Source: Mytilus edulis
Lineage: Eukaryota; Mollusca; Bivalvia; Mytilida; Mytilidae
NCBI RefSeq assembly: GCF_963676685.1
Contig: NC_092345.1
Coordinates: 74,389,960-74,453,959 of the forward strand
Direction of reading: 5' to 3'
DNA length: 64,000 nucleotides
Positions 38,901-50,900 of this stretch are shown here, one piece after another. Below the pieces are notes generated by a model. That model did not search any database. It saw only the letters and a list, made by a program, of their open reading frames with translations, and had not been told where the DNA came from. How positions within the stretch are numbered: the first letter of the stretch is position 1; every line of letters begins with the position of its first letter. The translations under genes were made by a program, and so were the position numbers.

Positions 38901-41900
38901 AATTTCATTAGCAACGCCACGTGCCTCCTTAGTTTATAGCGATAATTTCTGTACATGTATCACTCGACTCCGCTGAGAAAGGAAATTATCAGTTAGTAAG
39001 ATCAAAGGAAAATTTCTTAAAATAGCGGTAATCGATGATCTTACTTTTTGTGATTTTTTCATTTTATACCACTCATGAACTATGATGAAGTGTTCTACAA
39101 ACATAACAAATGTTGATTTATTACAAGCACTTTTCAATGTCTACTTGATGGAATATTGCCTTTTTCATGAAAATACATGTACGTACTGCAAATAAAGTCG
39201 AACATATTTAAAATTGACATTGAGTTTTCCATGTTTTAAATACTAGAAGTTTTCACCAGTTTCATCAAGTGACAAAAAGGTTTGTTTTTCATTGCACTGG
39301 AACAAAATGATAAATTGATCGATAACTAGTCATGGTGGTAACTACAATGTATATATCAAATCAACATCTGCAAGCATAAAGAAAAAAGTGTGGACAACTG
39401 ATTATTTAAGTCCAAGGACCATACACGTAACTCTGGATAAAATCATCAGATAGAAACATAAACTGTTATCATAGAGACAATAACAATCAAAACCAAGGAG
39501 TAAACAAAGTCTCAAAAAACCAAAGGACATTTACATCAACAGTTATAATAATAAATAAGAAACAGCACGAACTCCACTAAAAACCAGGAGTGAAATCAGG
39601 TGCTCCGGAAGGGTAAGCATTTCCTGCACCGTATACGGCACCCGTCGTATTATTTCTTTGTTCAGTTCGGTAATGATTGAAGGTTATTATGACTGAGGAA
39701 GAATATTATATATGATTTCTGACACACTTTTGTCATAATTGCCAATCAGCTTATGATGGCGACCGTAAAATTTCTTGAGTGATGACCTTAATTTGATTGA
39801 TTCATAGCACTGTCTTAGCAACTTTTGATAAAGCAGTATTCCTCGTTCAACAAAATCAACGTACTTTGAGCTAGTTCTTGAGTTACGTATCAATTGAGAC
39901 ACATATACTCCATATGCTGGTGTCGCTGGGATGTTGCTACACAGAAATGGAAAGTTGACTATAGGAAAATTAAAATCATCGCGTTTGTCATAAATTATGG
40001 TATTCAACCTACCATCAGTAGCCATTTCCAGAAAAAGGTCTAAATATGAAGCAGATTTATTTATGTCGGTAGTATCTTTAATTACAAGTTCACTTGGATA
40101 TATTAAATGTAAGTGATCACTGAATCTGTTATTATTAAGAGACAGTACATCATCAATATACCGAAAGGTGAAATTAAAAGACTGGGCTAATTTCTTTTCT
40201 CCATTCTGTACATATGCAGATATGTCTCGCTTTTTTGTAATTTAGATAATGCAAATGTTGAAATCAAAATAGCAACACTTTAACATGTAAGTTTTTGCAA
40301 ATATTCAAAGTCAATGAACCATGATTGAAAGTACATGGCTAAACAAACTCCATGAAAATGAGATGTACCAATGCTAAAATAACAGAACTGTATACTAAAT
40401 ACCATTGCCTTATCATGAGTAGCTCCCTTTAAACAGACCTAAATACAAACTAATACATGAAAACTTCAAAATTTCAAAGTCAATAAACCATAACTGAGGG
40501 GGTGTGGTCAAATAATATCCATGGTTATGAGATATGCTAATGATAATACAACTGCATACCAAATATCATTGACCTACCATCAGTGGTTTCCCATAAACCA
40601 ACATAATCACAAACTAATACATGAAAACTAAGCAAAAGTTTCAATGTCAATAGACTGTGACTGAGGGGGGAGGGCCAACAAATATCCATGGAAATGAGAT
40701 ATGTCAATGCTTATACAACTGAATACCAATTATCATTAACTTACAACTAATGGTTCCCCGTAGACTGACATAATCACAAACTAATACATGAAAACTAAGC
40801 AAAAATTTCAAAGTCAATAGACCATGACTGAGGGGGTGGAGCCAAAAAAAAATCCCAACCAGATGCTCCGCAGGGCGCAGCTTTATACGACCGCAGAGGT
40901 CGAACCCTGAACGGTTGGGGCTAGTATGGACACAACATTCAAACTGGATACAGCTCTGAATTTGAATTGTGATTAAGTAGTTGACACAGCATAGGTTTCT
41001 GACACAGAATGAATGTGGTCTAATGAACTTAAAATATTTTTTTGTGCTTTTGAGCAATTCACTATGCTGTTGAATATTAATCCTTTGATATTTGAAGAAA
41101 TTTTATTTTTCATTTCTGAAATCTGAAATAAGAAAAATTGAACCCCACCAATTTTCTTTCACCTCCCCCTTTCCCTTATTCCAAAAATGATCCTAATTCA
41201 AATTTCTAATGGAATTTTCAACAATAACTACTCATTTAAATACATCATAAAATATAAAATGTCATACAGTTATGATTTAAGTTGATTTAACTACTATTCT
41301 GGACAAAGAAAGATAACTCCAATGCAACATTTTATATTGGCAAATTTCCAATGAAGTTAATTAAACTAAAGTTTTTGGCAAATTTCCAATGGAATTTATT
41401 AATAATAAAGTTTTTGGCAAATTTCCAATATACATAATTTAAAAGCAGTTTAGGTGAGATATTAAAATGAGTTTCAATTACCAATCTTACACTGCTTTTA
41501 AATTATGTTTTGTACTTAAGTAATTGTCCATTAACCTGGAAACCCTTTTCCCCCCTTTTTTTGTACCTTATTCCTTAACGGTTTGAGCCATAACTCCCAA
41601 AGACAATTCTTACCATCCCTTTGTGGTATTCCAATATCCAAAATCTAAATACATGGTTAGATTCATCATATCAAAGATATCCAAGAATTCAATTTTTGAT
41701 GAAATCAGATAAAGTTTAATTTTGGACCCTTTAGACCTCAATGTGGACCAATTTGATAACCGGTCGTAAATATTAAAAATCTAAATACATGGTTAGATTC
41801 AGCATATTGAAGAACCCCATATTGAATTTTTGTTGAAATCAAACAAAGTTTAATTTTGGACCCCGATTTAGACCAACTTGAAAACTGGGCCCATAATAAA

Positions 41901-44900
41901 AAACTAAGTACATGTTTAGATTCAGCATATCAAAGAACCCCAAGAATTCAATTTTTGTTAAAATCAAACTAAGTTTAATTTTGGACCCTTTGGACCTTAA
42001 TGTAGACCAATTTGAAAACGGGACCAAAAATTAAGAATCTAAATACACGGTTAGATTCAGTATATCAAAGAACCCCAATCGTTCATTCATCAAACAAAGT
42101 TTAATTTTGGACCCTTTTGGACCCTAATTCGTTGAGACCAAAACTCCCAAAATCAATCCAAACCTTCCTTTTGTGGTCATAAACCTTGTGTTAAAATGTC
42201 ATAGATTTCTATTAACTTATACTAAAGTTATTGTGCAAAAACCAAGAAAAATGCTTATTTTGGGACCTGTTTTTGGCACCTAATTCCTAAACTGTTGGGA
42301 CTTAAACTCCCAAAATCAATTCCAACCTTCCTTTTGTGGTCATAGACCTTATGTTAAAATTTCATAGATTTCTGTTGACTTATACTAAAGTTATTGTGCG
42401 AAAACCATGAAAATGCTTATTTGGGCCCTTTTTGGCCCCTAATTCCTAGACTGTTGGGACCAAAACACCCAAAAACAATTCAAACCTTCCTTTTATGGTC
42501 ATAAACCTTGTGTTTAAATTTCATAGATTTCTATTAACTTTTTCTAAAGTTAGAGTGCGAAAACCAAATGTCTTCGGACGACGACGACTACGGACGACGA
42601 CGACGCCAACGTCATACCAATATATGACCGAATCTTTCAATTTTTGCGGTCGTATAAAAATGAGATCTGCCAATGCTTATACCAAATATCTTTGACCAAT
42701 AGTGATTCACCATCAACTAGACCTAATCACAAACTAAACAGTAAGCACAAGTTTCAAAGTCAGTAGACTTCATATAACTAAAGGGGCGTGGCCAAATAAT
42801 CTCCATAATAATGAGATGTGCTAATGCAAATACAATTGCATACCAAATATCTTACCACTAGTCCTTCACCATAACCACAAACTAATACATTGTTGACGCC
42901 GCCGTCATCGCCGACAACAGCATATATTTGTCTCGCTTTTTGATTCCATCAAGCAAGACAAAAATGCAATCATTATCTGTAACTTGTCATGATAAAACTA
43001 TATACCAAATATCAGATCAATGTCTGTATGCACAAAAAAAGAAGTGCTGAAAGCTGATTTACAGGAATGGTGGATGGACAGACAGAAAGAAAGACAGAGT
43101 GCAAAATAAAAGTCCACTACCAATGAACTAATAATTTGAATGATCTTGGCAATGAAAGAGAGTGAAACATATACAGCATTGCAGATGTTTAAACTTACTA
43201 ATCAATTGATTATAATAAAAATCAAAAAGGGTTCTTGGTTCTTAGTTTATATTTATGTTATTAAACATGATTGTTAGCAATTCAAAACAAGACTATTGTT
43301 TAAAAAATCTCTGACCAATGTATATATTTTTGGACAATTTGCACAAGCACGACAAGGCAGGAAAAATCCACCTTAACATGTGAAAGTCTTTGAAAAATAG
43401 CAAAAAGATTTTGATGCTTGGAAAATTCATATTTAGATATAATTCTTCAAAAGAATTGATACGATCCTTCAATCCTCCCTGAATTATCCTCGTTAGGGTA
43501 GGCCTTCAGGCAGAAGTCAGTCCCTATCATTCTGAAGTGTGGTGACCCCTGGTGTTATACAAATTAAAACAATAGACGAAAAAGAAGTAAAAAAAAATGA
43601 ACCAAGGGGACAGACATCATTTAGTCTGATGTATAACATGTAGAAATGTACATGATCGCCTTTTAAGGTGTAATGCCATCAGATCATAGAACATCACATC
43701 CGGTTGCATACGAAAATAGTTTTAAAAAACCATTACCTTATTTGAAATAAAGATAAATTATGTACAATAATTTGAAAATGCAAATTTAACAATAACTTAT
43801 GATGCTAATAGGGGGAAATCAATGGTGGTTTTACACCTTAAGCATGTTAAGTAAACAGAGCCATTTTGATCAAATGTCAAATGTACCCACAGGGAAAAGA
43901 AAAATGTAAGCATGTGAAGTATGCATGCCTATAAGATAGGTTATGATTTATGTAAATAGCTTGTGTATGAATTCAAATACCTTCAAGCAAATTACTTTAT
44001 ACAGTACTTAAGTTTTATATCATTATATCACCATGATCATTTAATATTGCATATAAATTACAAAATGTACTTTTTTTTTATTATCATTTTCTTTAAAGAT
44101 AAGAATTGAAAAAAGATGAATTTCATTATTCATTAATCATGTTCATATAATACATTAAAATATATGTACATGTGTCGTACTCTTGCTATAAAATAATATG
44201 TGTACTCAGTTGGTACAACTTTTTTTGATGCATCTTTTGACTCGCTAGGACTCATGGAATTGCAATTGCTTTAGTGAGAATGCTGATTTATACTAAATGT
44301 CTCTTTTGAAATAATATTCGTGTCCAACTATGATATAACTCTCATAGATACATTTTGAAAATTATATATGTTACACAATGTAAATACTCACTTTAACAGA
44401 GCTGTCATTTTTAGTGCTAATTTTCAAAGATCTTTTTACTTGATTCCTGGGAGTATGATCTTCCTCTTCTGAATGTTTTTGCTCAATATCATGGTGATTG
44501 TGATCATGGTCTTTGCTGTGATCATGGTCTACGCTGTGATCATGGTCATGGTCTTTGCTGTGATCATGGTCTACGCTGTGATCATGGTCTACGCTGTGAT
44601 CATGGTCTTTGCTGTGATCATGGTCTTTGCTGTGATCATGGTCTTTGCTGTGATCATGGTCTACGCTGTGATCATGGTCTTTGCTGTGATCATGGTCTAC
44701 GCTGTGATCATGGTCTTTGTTGTGATCATGGTCTTTGCTGTGATCATGGTCTTTGTTGTGATCATGGTCTTTGCTGTGATCATGGTCTACGCTGTGATCA
44801 TGGTCATGGTCTTTGCTGTGATCATGGTCTTTGCTGTGATCATGGTCTACGCTGTGATCATGGTCTATGCTGTGATCATGGTCTTTGCTGTGATCATGGT

Positions 44901-45687
44901 CTTTGCTGTGATCATGGTCTACGCTGTGATCATGGTCTTTGTTGTGATCGTGGTCTTTGCTGTGATCATGATCTTTGCTGTGATCATGGTCTACGCTGTG
45001 ATCATGGTCTTTGTTGTGATCGTGATCTTTGCTGTGATCATGATTCTTGTTGTGATCATGGTCTTTGCTGTGATCATGGTCTACGTTGTGATCATGGTAT
45101 ACGCTGTGATCATGGTCTTTGCTGTGATCATGGTCTTTGCTGTGGTCATGGTCTACGCTGTGATCATGGTCTTTGTTGTGATTGTGGTCTTTGTTGTGAT
45201 CATGATCTTTGCTGTGATCATGGTCTTTGTTGTGATCAAAATCTTTGATGTGATCATAGTCTACGCTGTGATCATGGTCATGGTCTTTGCTGTGATCATG
45301 GTCTACGCTGTGATCATGGTCTATGCTGTGATCATGATACTCGTTTTGATCATGGTATTTAATGCTGTGAACATGACCAACTTTAAAACCTAACTGTTTT
45401 AACATTTTATCCAGTCCATTATGTGTCAAAACACCATTTTCATTACCAAAATCTTCAAATAACTTAGAAATAAAATATTCCCTCTTTATAAGTGTCGCAT
45501 TTTGTGATGTATTACTGAAGTTCTGTGGAATGATCTGTTTCAGGGTTTCCTCGTTTGGGTTGATATGTTTTGGGGTGACTTTGTCATACAAGTTGCTTTG
45601 TTCTGTTTCTTTACAATTACTTTGTTCAGGTAAAAAGGACAGCAAAAATAATGCTACACATATAAAGCATATTTTTGAGGAACACAT
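29905..45687 (-). CDS. SLC39A6/A10-like: LIV-1 family ZIP zinc transporter, copy 2 (complete)
   Basis: Complete zinc importer gene, predicted 869 residues. The eight coding exons are 44392-45687, 38235-38424, 37677-37846, 36254-36421, 35901-36024, 32300-32629, 30887-31074 and 29905-30048. All have GT-AG borders and compatible phases. Exon 1 has a signal peptide, sequons and a His-rich array at about residues 111-399. Exon 2 has CPGLLFMLM before TM1 (family CPALL). Exon 3 carries TM1-2, and exon 4 [11 protein letters not shown] and TM3. Exon 6 carries [10 protein letters not shown], then [17 protein letters not shown] (TM4) and [15 protein letters not shown] (TM5), the metal-transport signature of this subfamily. 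Exons 7-8 carry TM6-8 (IALVDM, then LPQ). ZIP proteins move zinc into the cytosol. The ATG directly follows an acceptor, so a 5' non-coding exon exists, probably 52426-52640. TM1 has a glutamate (LVELLG) where copy 1 has glycine. Confidence 0.93.
30049..30886. other. Copy 2 intron 7
   Basis: AT-rich intron, with a short TA microsatellite at about 30613-30630. No exon is seen. Confidence 0.6.
31640..32055. repeat. Tandem ~200-bp repeat in copy 2 intron 6
   Basis: Two diverged units each contain aatcataaacaagcttctgt-like text followed by attaaaattttaaaaacttt. They are non-coding. Confidence 0.7.
32203..32255. repeat. Near-perfect short palindrome
   Basis: attgttct...tttttgcaatgccaga is mirrored by tctggcattgcaaaaacaga...acaat. 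The centre has no loop. It is intronic, just 45 bp from the exon 6 donor of ZIP copy 2. Confidence 0.8.
32660..34684. other. Copy 2 intron 5, distal part
   Basis: Only dispersed-repeat fragments are recognised, for example the 5033-family piece at about 34150-34205 and 14-kb-like text near 32750. A G-run lies at about 33920. No gene is seen. Confidence 0.5.
34685..35925 (-). repeat. Minisatellite derived from the ZIP exon 5 donor boundary
   Basis: About 21 tandem units of 53-62 bp, mostly 56-59. Each unit, on the minus strand, contains a variant of CATCCTGGACACAAAG joined to gtatgtttgg, then ttaattctagagaggttcac. The last unit is the real 3' end of coding exon 5 (HPGHKG) and its donor at 35901. 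The array therefore looks like repeated amplification of an exon-intron boundary, leaving about 20 decoy 5' splice sites downstream of the true one. Confidence 0.85.
36422..37676. other. Copy 2 intron 3, nothing recognised
   Basis: AT-rich intron between exons 3 and 4. No repeat family or exon is supported. Confidence 0.5.
38755..39070. mobile_element. Foldback-type repeat in copy 2 intron 1
   Basis: The arms caacgagattgattttctcg and, inverted, caacttgattgcttttctca flank a short loop (about 38778-38842). The block continues to about 39060, with a second weak match around gatcatct and gatgatct. It is non-coding and has no counterpart in copy 1 intron 1. Confidence 0.5.
39658..40247 (-). pseudogene. 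Reverse transcriptase fragment
   Basis: The minus-strand frame carries [13 protein letters not shown] (RT active-site YIDD) followed by a conserved block including YDKRDDFNF and FPFLCSNIP. It ends at a stop near 39687, and no upstream RT palm is seen. I recall this family as widespread in invertebrates and possibly Penelope-like, but the class is uncertain. It is a truncated insertion inside intron 1 of ZIP copy 2, where copy 1 has none. Confidence 0.7.
40300..42900. repeat. Tandem ~140-bp array split by an insertion
   Basis: Units with catgaaaactaagcaaa-like text, then tttcaaagtcaatagacc, ctgagggggtg and atgagatatgtcaatgctta recur at about 40310, 40470, 40610 and 40790. They resume after 42660 (tgagatctgccaatgcttat). 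The interruption is the element at about 40860-42660. Confidence 0.75.
40860..42660. mobile_element. 1.8-kb non-autonomous element with TTTATACGACCGCA ends
   Basis: TTTATACGACCGCA near the left end (about 40882) has an inverted partner TGCGGTCGTATAAA at about 42645-42658. The interior holds several diverged ~130-170-bp units around ttggaccctttggacc and caaagaaccccaagaattc, and later units around caaaccttccttttgtggtc. There is no coding capacity. A second, truncated copy lies at 47813-48975. Confidence 0.7.
43663..43841. mobile_element. MITE with TTAAGGTGTAA ends, empty site in copy 1
   Basis: TTAAGGTGTAA at the left matches TTACACCTTAA at the right. The paralogous intron in copy 1 (about 2078-2105) has a single ttaa in otherwise matching flanks. 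This is a natural empty site and supports a TTAA target duplication. Confidence 0.8.
44491..45357 (-). repeat. Coding His-rich minisatellite, about 48 units of 18 bp
   Basis: Units encode the hexamers [12 protein letters not shown] and DHDHNK, with occasional 12-bp DHDH steps. They cover about residues 111-399 of ZIP copy 2, and every second or third residue is histidine. All changes keep the frame. This is an unusually long metal-binding-type ectodomain compared with about four units in copy 1. Confidence 0.93.
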
Positions 45688-46239
45688 CTGGAATGAAAAA
45701 AAAACATCATTATTGACATCCCATTAGTGTCTGAAACGTATAAAAAGAAAGATTCCATATATAACATGCATAACCACCTCAAATGTAAACATTTATAGAA
45801 AATTAGTCTTTTTTTGGCAAATCTTGATCTTGTTATTTTTATTATTTCCCAAAAAAATCTTGCTTTTGGTTTATCCATCTAATTTATGATCGTATTCATG
45901 TTTATGTATACATACAGTACATACATGCATAGGCTGCATACACATTATTCAATTATAATTACTTCAGTGCACAAAATGACTGCTGTTGGCTAACTTAATG
46001 CATTTTATATTATAGAGTTATAGTCTGTGATGATAGAACATTTAGACTCTTTTATATGTTTTCAGTGTTAGAATTAGGATAAATATTTTCATCTTTTCAA
46101 TTTTACACAACCTATGTCATGTATGTTCATTTTTATTAATAGTTTTAAACATGTTATATAGATTCAAGAAGAATTGGTATCAGTGCCAATGAGACATTTC
46201 TCCATCCATTTATAACACATAAATAAAAAAAAATGTACT

Positions 46240-46345
46240 TAATTTTTAAGAGGTGACTATCCCTCTTTTTATGATGCAATGTCAGATACTGCTGGTAAGA
46301 GGTGCCTATCCCTCTTTTTATGATGCAATGTCAGATACTACTAAG
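46240..46345. repeat. Tandem ~50-bp duplication
   Basis: taagaggtg, then atccctctttttatgatgca and atgtcagatact occur twice in succession. It lies in the 5' intron of ZIP copy 2. Confidence 0.8.
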
Positions 46346-46399
46346 TACTGGGTAAAACTGCTTGATTTTTAAGTGGTTTTGATACATGTACATCTACTA

Positions 46400-47170
46400 C
46401 TTTTCGTAATGACCACCCTTAAAAATGTTATAGTCATACATGTACATGATGTATGGAACTTGTTAACTTGGAATTAAAATAAAATCTGAATAGGTTTCCT
46501 ATACTTTATAAACATGATAAACTTGAATGGTTGAATTTTTACTATAAACATGATAAAACAATATGTACATTTGTTTTTAAAAAAGAAAATTCTTTATATT
46601 ATCAAATTTGTCATAAGTGTACTGCTATTTTAAAATTATTGTCGTCCCTTACACTAATTTGTGGATATTTTCCAGTATGCAGTGACCAGAACTACAAGAC
46701 CTCTGGTGGCCACCGCACTGCAAATGCAATGAGAAAACAGAGATGAAAAAATATAAACATACATTGCACATGTACTTGAAGATAATGAAGTAATAGCTGA
46801 TTCTCAAAGAAACAAAATTAATACGAAAAAAATCGTTAAACTGTTCAGGAAAAGTTTAATTCACAAATGGTAACACATTGGAAATTAAAATAACAAATAT
46901 CATGACTCTCTTAATTTACATATTTTGCTCCATATGTAAACGTTCTAGATCTGTGTTAATTGTTTTCAATGTCACAATCCAGTAAACTTTGGATCAATCT
47001 TGAAAGTTAATGATCTTGCCATCAAGAACAAGAAAAGGTACTTAATGAAAAAGTAATAGATTTTAATAAATATTAAAAAAAAAAAACATGCATTCAGGTC
47101 TTTAAGTTAACAATGGTATATATGCATACATTCATTTAATAATTTCATGAACATTAAAATTACAAGAAAC
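46400..47170. other. Copy 2 5' intron, no gene
   Basis: AT-rich DNA. A short open frame at about 46531-46746 has no recognisable domain. Confidence 0.5.
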
Positions 47171-47171
47171 T

Positions 47172-47326
47172 GGTTTCATACAACTTTAAGGACATGAAGG
47201 CAGATCCATTCTTTTTTAAACAGATACATTTAGACATTTTTGGGGGTTTCATACAACTTTAAGGACATGAAGGCAGATCCATTCTTTTTTAAACAGATAC
47301 ATTTAGACATTTTTTGGGGTTTCATT
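47172..47326. repeat. Tandem ~74-bp duplication
   Basis: Two near-identical units starting ggtttcatacaactttaagg and ending acatttagacattttt. The near identity suggests a recent duplication. Confidence 0.85.
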
Positions 47327-47524
47327 TTCAATATTTCTTTTAACATCGTTTTTTTCTAGGAGAAATTAATATGCAATAATAGTTATCTTACTCCAGTTTA
47401 AAAAGACGAATTTCTGATTGCATACAAAACATCACCCAAAATCAATATTTCCCACTTAAGTATAACTACAATATAGACAACTTTAGAGTTACCATATAGT
47501 ATGTCCTTAACCATGAGCGCCTTT

Positions 47525-47636
47525 ATGAGTGGGCAGACAGGGTAAAGGGAGACAGGGAGAGAGGGAGTGAGTGAGAAAGGAGAGAGGGCGAGAGAAAGGG
47601 AAGGAGAAAAGAGAAAAGGGGAAAAAAGGGAGAGAA

Positions 47637-47662
<26 letters not shown>
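47525..47662. repeat. GA-rich tract and TA microsatellite
   Basis: A purine tract of gagagagg-like units runs into an (AT)n run of about 24 bp at 47636-47660. Confidence 0.85.
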
Positions 47663-47667
<5 letters not shown>

Positions 47668-47812
47668 AGCTGGAAAACAATTATTCTATTAAATTAGTTA
47701 TAATACAAGAAGCTTCAAGAAAGTCAAATGAAAGTGCTAATAAAACATAAAATAACAAAAAAAAAAAAAAAATCAGAGGAAAATTAAAAACGGAAAGACT
47801 TTGGCAAAATTA

Positions 47813-48975
47813 ACCAGATGCTCCACAGGGCGCAGCTTTATACGACCACAGAGGTTCAACCATGAACAGTTGGGGCAAGTATGGACACAACATTCAAGCT
47901 GGATTCAGCTCTAAATTTGGATTGTGATTAAATAGTTGACACAGCAATAGGTTTCTGACACAGAATGAATGTGGTCTAATGAACTTACAAAATTTTTTTT
48001 GCCTTTGAGCAATTCACTATGCTGTTGAATATTAAATTTTATCCTCTCAAAAAAATGTTTGAAGAAATTTTCTTTTTATTTATGAAATCTGAAATGAGAA
48101 AAATTGAACACCCCCTCGCCCCAATTTTTTTTCTCACATCCCCCTCTCCCTGATTCCAAAACTGATCTCAATTCAAATTTCTAATGGAGTTTGCAACAAC
48201 AACTACTCATTTAAATTCATCATAAAATATTAAAATGTAAAAAAAGTGTTTGTAATCACTGAATGGTAAAGATTGTTTTAATTTATTAGTTGGTAGTAAA
48301 AGTGAATATACATTGTATATTGTATAAAACAATGATTTAAGTTGATTCAATTACTATTCTGGACAAAGAAAGATAACTCCAATTTTCAAAGAATATTTCA
48401 TAAAAACTGTGCAATTGAAGATTTCTTGCTATTGCACAATACTGTGCCAATGGAGATTTCTTGCTATTGCGCAATACTGTGCAATTTAAAATTTCTTGCT
48501 ATTGCACAATACTTTAAAATATAATAATTTTTGACCCCGATTTGGACCAACTTGAAAACTGGGCCCATAATCAAAAATCTAAGTACATGTATAGATTTAG
48601 CATATTAAAGAACCCCAAGAATTCAATTTTTGTAAAAATCAAGCTAAGTTTAATTTTGACCCTTTGGACCTTAATGTAGACTAATTTGAAAACAGGACCA
48701 AAAATTAAGAATCTGAATACACGGTTAGATTTGGCATATCAAAGAACCCCAATAATTCTTTTTTTGATGAAATCAAACAAAATTTAATTTTGAACCCTTT
48801 TGGCCCCAAATTCGTCTGGACCAAAACTTCCAAAATCAATACAAACCTTCCTTTGGTGGTCGTAAACCTTGTGTTAAAATTTCATAGATTTCAAGAAACT
48901 AATACTAAAGTTATTGTGCTTATTTGGGACCTGTTTTTTGCCCCTTATTCCGAAACTGTCGCTTGTCGCATGCAG
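47813..48975. mobile_element. Truncated second copy of the 40860 element
   Basis: It begins ccagatgctccacagggcgc and follows the 40860-42660 element in order, including the aagaaccccaagaattcaat units. The right inverted end is missing. It also contains three ~41-bp units of atttcttgctattgcacaat at about 48410-48515. Confidence 0.7.
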
Positions 48976-50379
48976 CATAAAACATAGTTTCAACAATTAT
49001 TTTTTTCGTTTTTATTTTAAAAATCGTTATTTTTTAAAATACGTACAATAGCAATGAATATGATATCACACAATTATATATTTTGGACTTGCATCTTGCC
49101 AACTACACCGAAATTTCCATTTGAGGTACGAACATCGCGCGTAACATCTAACAATTTCCAGGATTTTATAGTGAGTCCGTGCATGTATAGAGACACATGT
49201 TATAATAATCCTTGTTTCTTTTAAAAATAAATTGCTTCAAAGTTGACCGATATGCATAGAATTTGAAAGAAAAAGAGATGTCATTACTGAATGTAGAGTA
49301 ACGTTATTTTTACTCGGAGGCTTTGAAAAAATATGCAGTTCGGGATCTATATAGTATTTGTTATTTTGTTTTCATTTTCCCTGACTGGTTTCCTAAATTT
49401 CCTATTTATTCTACTAGAAAAAAAAAGCCATTTCTAAAACTTAATCCTACCAAACTAGACAAAGTTAATGGCACCCTACTTCCATGCGATAAATTGCTTC
49501 AAAAATTTCATAACGTAAACAGTGATTTTCATGTACAATTTGAATTGATTGATTTAATTCTGCTAAATGTCCGGTGGCAAATATTTAAGGCCTTTTCAGG
49601 ACGATACAATACAATCTGAAAAGAGTTGTGTCTAAAAGACACATTTGTACTGCAGCCATAAAAAAAGGTTACTAGTAATAACATTCCGTTAGTTGTAAAA
49701 GTGATAGATAAAATAAGACACATTTTTGATATTATAGTAAATATACTCTTTATGATGTAAAGGTTTGTGTTGTGTGCGTAGTTGCAGACAAAACTTGCAA
49801 ACTGTATTCAAAATTACATTTGAAAAGTTCAACATTCTGTCATTCATTCTTTTTGAGAACACGGCCGGCAACCAAGTTCAAAGACAATTTAATTATTCTT
49901 CTTTGTTAATTCCATTCTTACAAACCATTTTTACTTGATTTTCATTACCTGCTTGTACTATGCATTTTCACTAAAGTAAAACCCTTTTTCAAATTACTTT
50001 TATTTTTCTAATTTGCAAGCAGCGTTTTTCGGCAACTTTTTTTAAAAAGAATGTTTTTTAAACGAAATTGCACTAATAGCGACACAAAATTCCTAGTATT
50101 TTCACACATTATTCTGCATTTCTATAATTTGGATTTATACTTTAAGAACAAAATCGTCTGGAACGGCGTGCATCAGACCGACGCATTCAATGCAAACAGA
50201 CGGCTTAACAAAGAAACGGCTTATCAGTCAGTGAAAAAGTTATTGAAGTTTCTTGAAGCAGAAGACACAACTCTTTTATCTTGTGAAAAGACAAGATTTG
50301 GAAGAGCCACAAAAAACAAGACATTTTATCAATTACTTTGAAAACGATCTTCCTATACAATACAATACAATATTTTATT
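48976..50379. other. Copy 2 5' intron, no recognised gene
   Basis: Two open frames, about 49323-49619 and 50051-50341, encode basic, F- and K-rich peptides without a domain I recognise. They may be chance frames or worn element sequence. Confidence 0.45.
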
Positions 50380-50885
50380 TTTCCAAATTTAAAGGGCTCA
50401 TTAAGAGCATAACATTTAATATCAACATGACATAAACATTACAGAGTGATTAAAGAAACATAATGTAATAGTTCAAATGCATAAGGAATGGGTTGGTGCT
50501 CAAGGGGAGATAATTTTATCTATTAGAGTATTTAACTAATTTTCTGATTTTCTAAGTTGCAGGTCTTTATCAAGGTATGCACAGAAAAAAAACCCCTGCT
50601 ATCTTCGTCACTCATGATCCATGTAAAAAGATCACTTCTGTTTATATTAACTGAACTGGTGTAATTTTTTTTTATATAATCAGTCATATCTCTTCTGAGC
50701 TAGGTTATTGTAAAGAGGGCATTCCAAAAGAAAGTGCATTTCATTTTCTATAGAATTTGAATTACAATATAAACATATCCTCTCATGTCGAGGTAATATT
50801 TCGTATTTACCACAGTTTTTCATGTGTTCCGGCGTGAGACAAGATCGATAATCCAGGAGTAAATTTGAAGAATCTCTTTCCCTTA
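50380..50885 (-). pseudogene. LINE 3' fragment, zinc-knuckle-like C-terminus
   Basis: The minus-strand frame reads LTPEHMKNCGKYEILPRHER, then ICLYCNSNSIENEMHFLLEC. The C-x2-C...H...C pattern resembles the region after the RT in some LINE proteins. The stop follows shortly (KRYD, then stop). It is a 5'-truncated insertion. Confidence 0.6.
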
Positions 50886-50900
50886 TGATTCAAAAGTAAA

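Noticed and set aside
44473-45393. 306-codon plus-strand open frame (repeats of IMVFAV)
   Set aside because: It is the antisense shadow of the His-rich coding minisatellite of ZIP copy 2, whose minus-strand frame has a signal peptide and in-phase splice sites.
49323-50341. Two 96-98-codon plus-strand frames
   Set aside because: No recognised domain, AT-driven composition, inside the ZIP copy 2 5' intron; a real gene is not supported.
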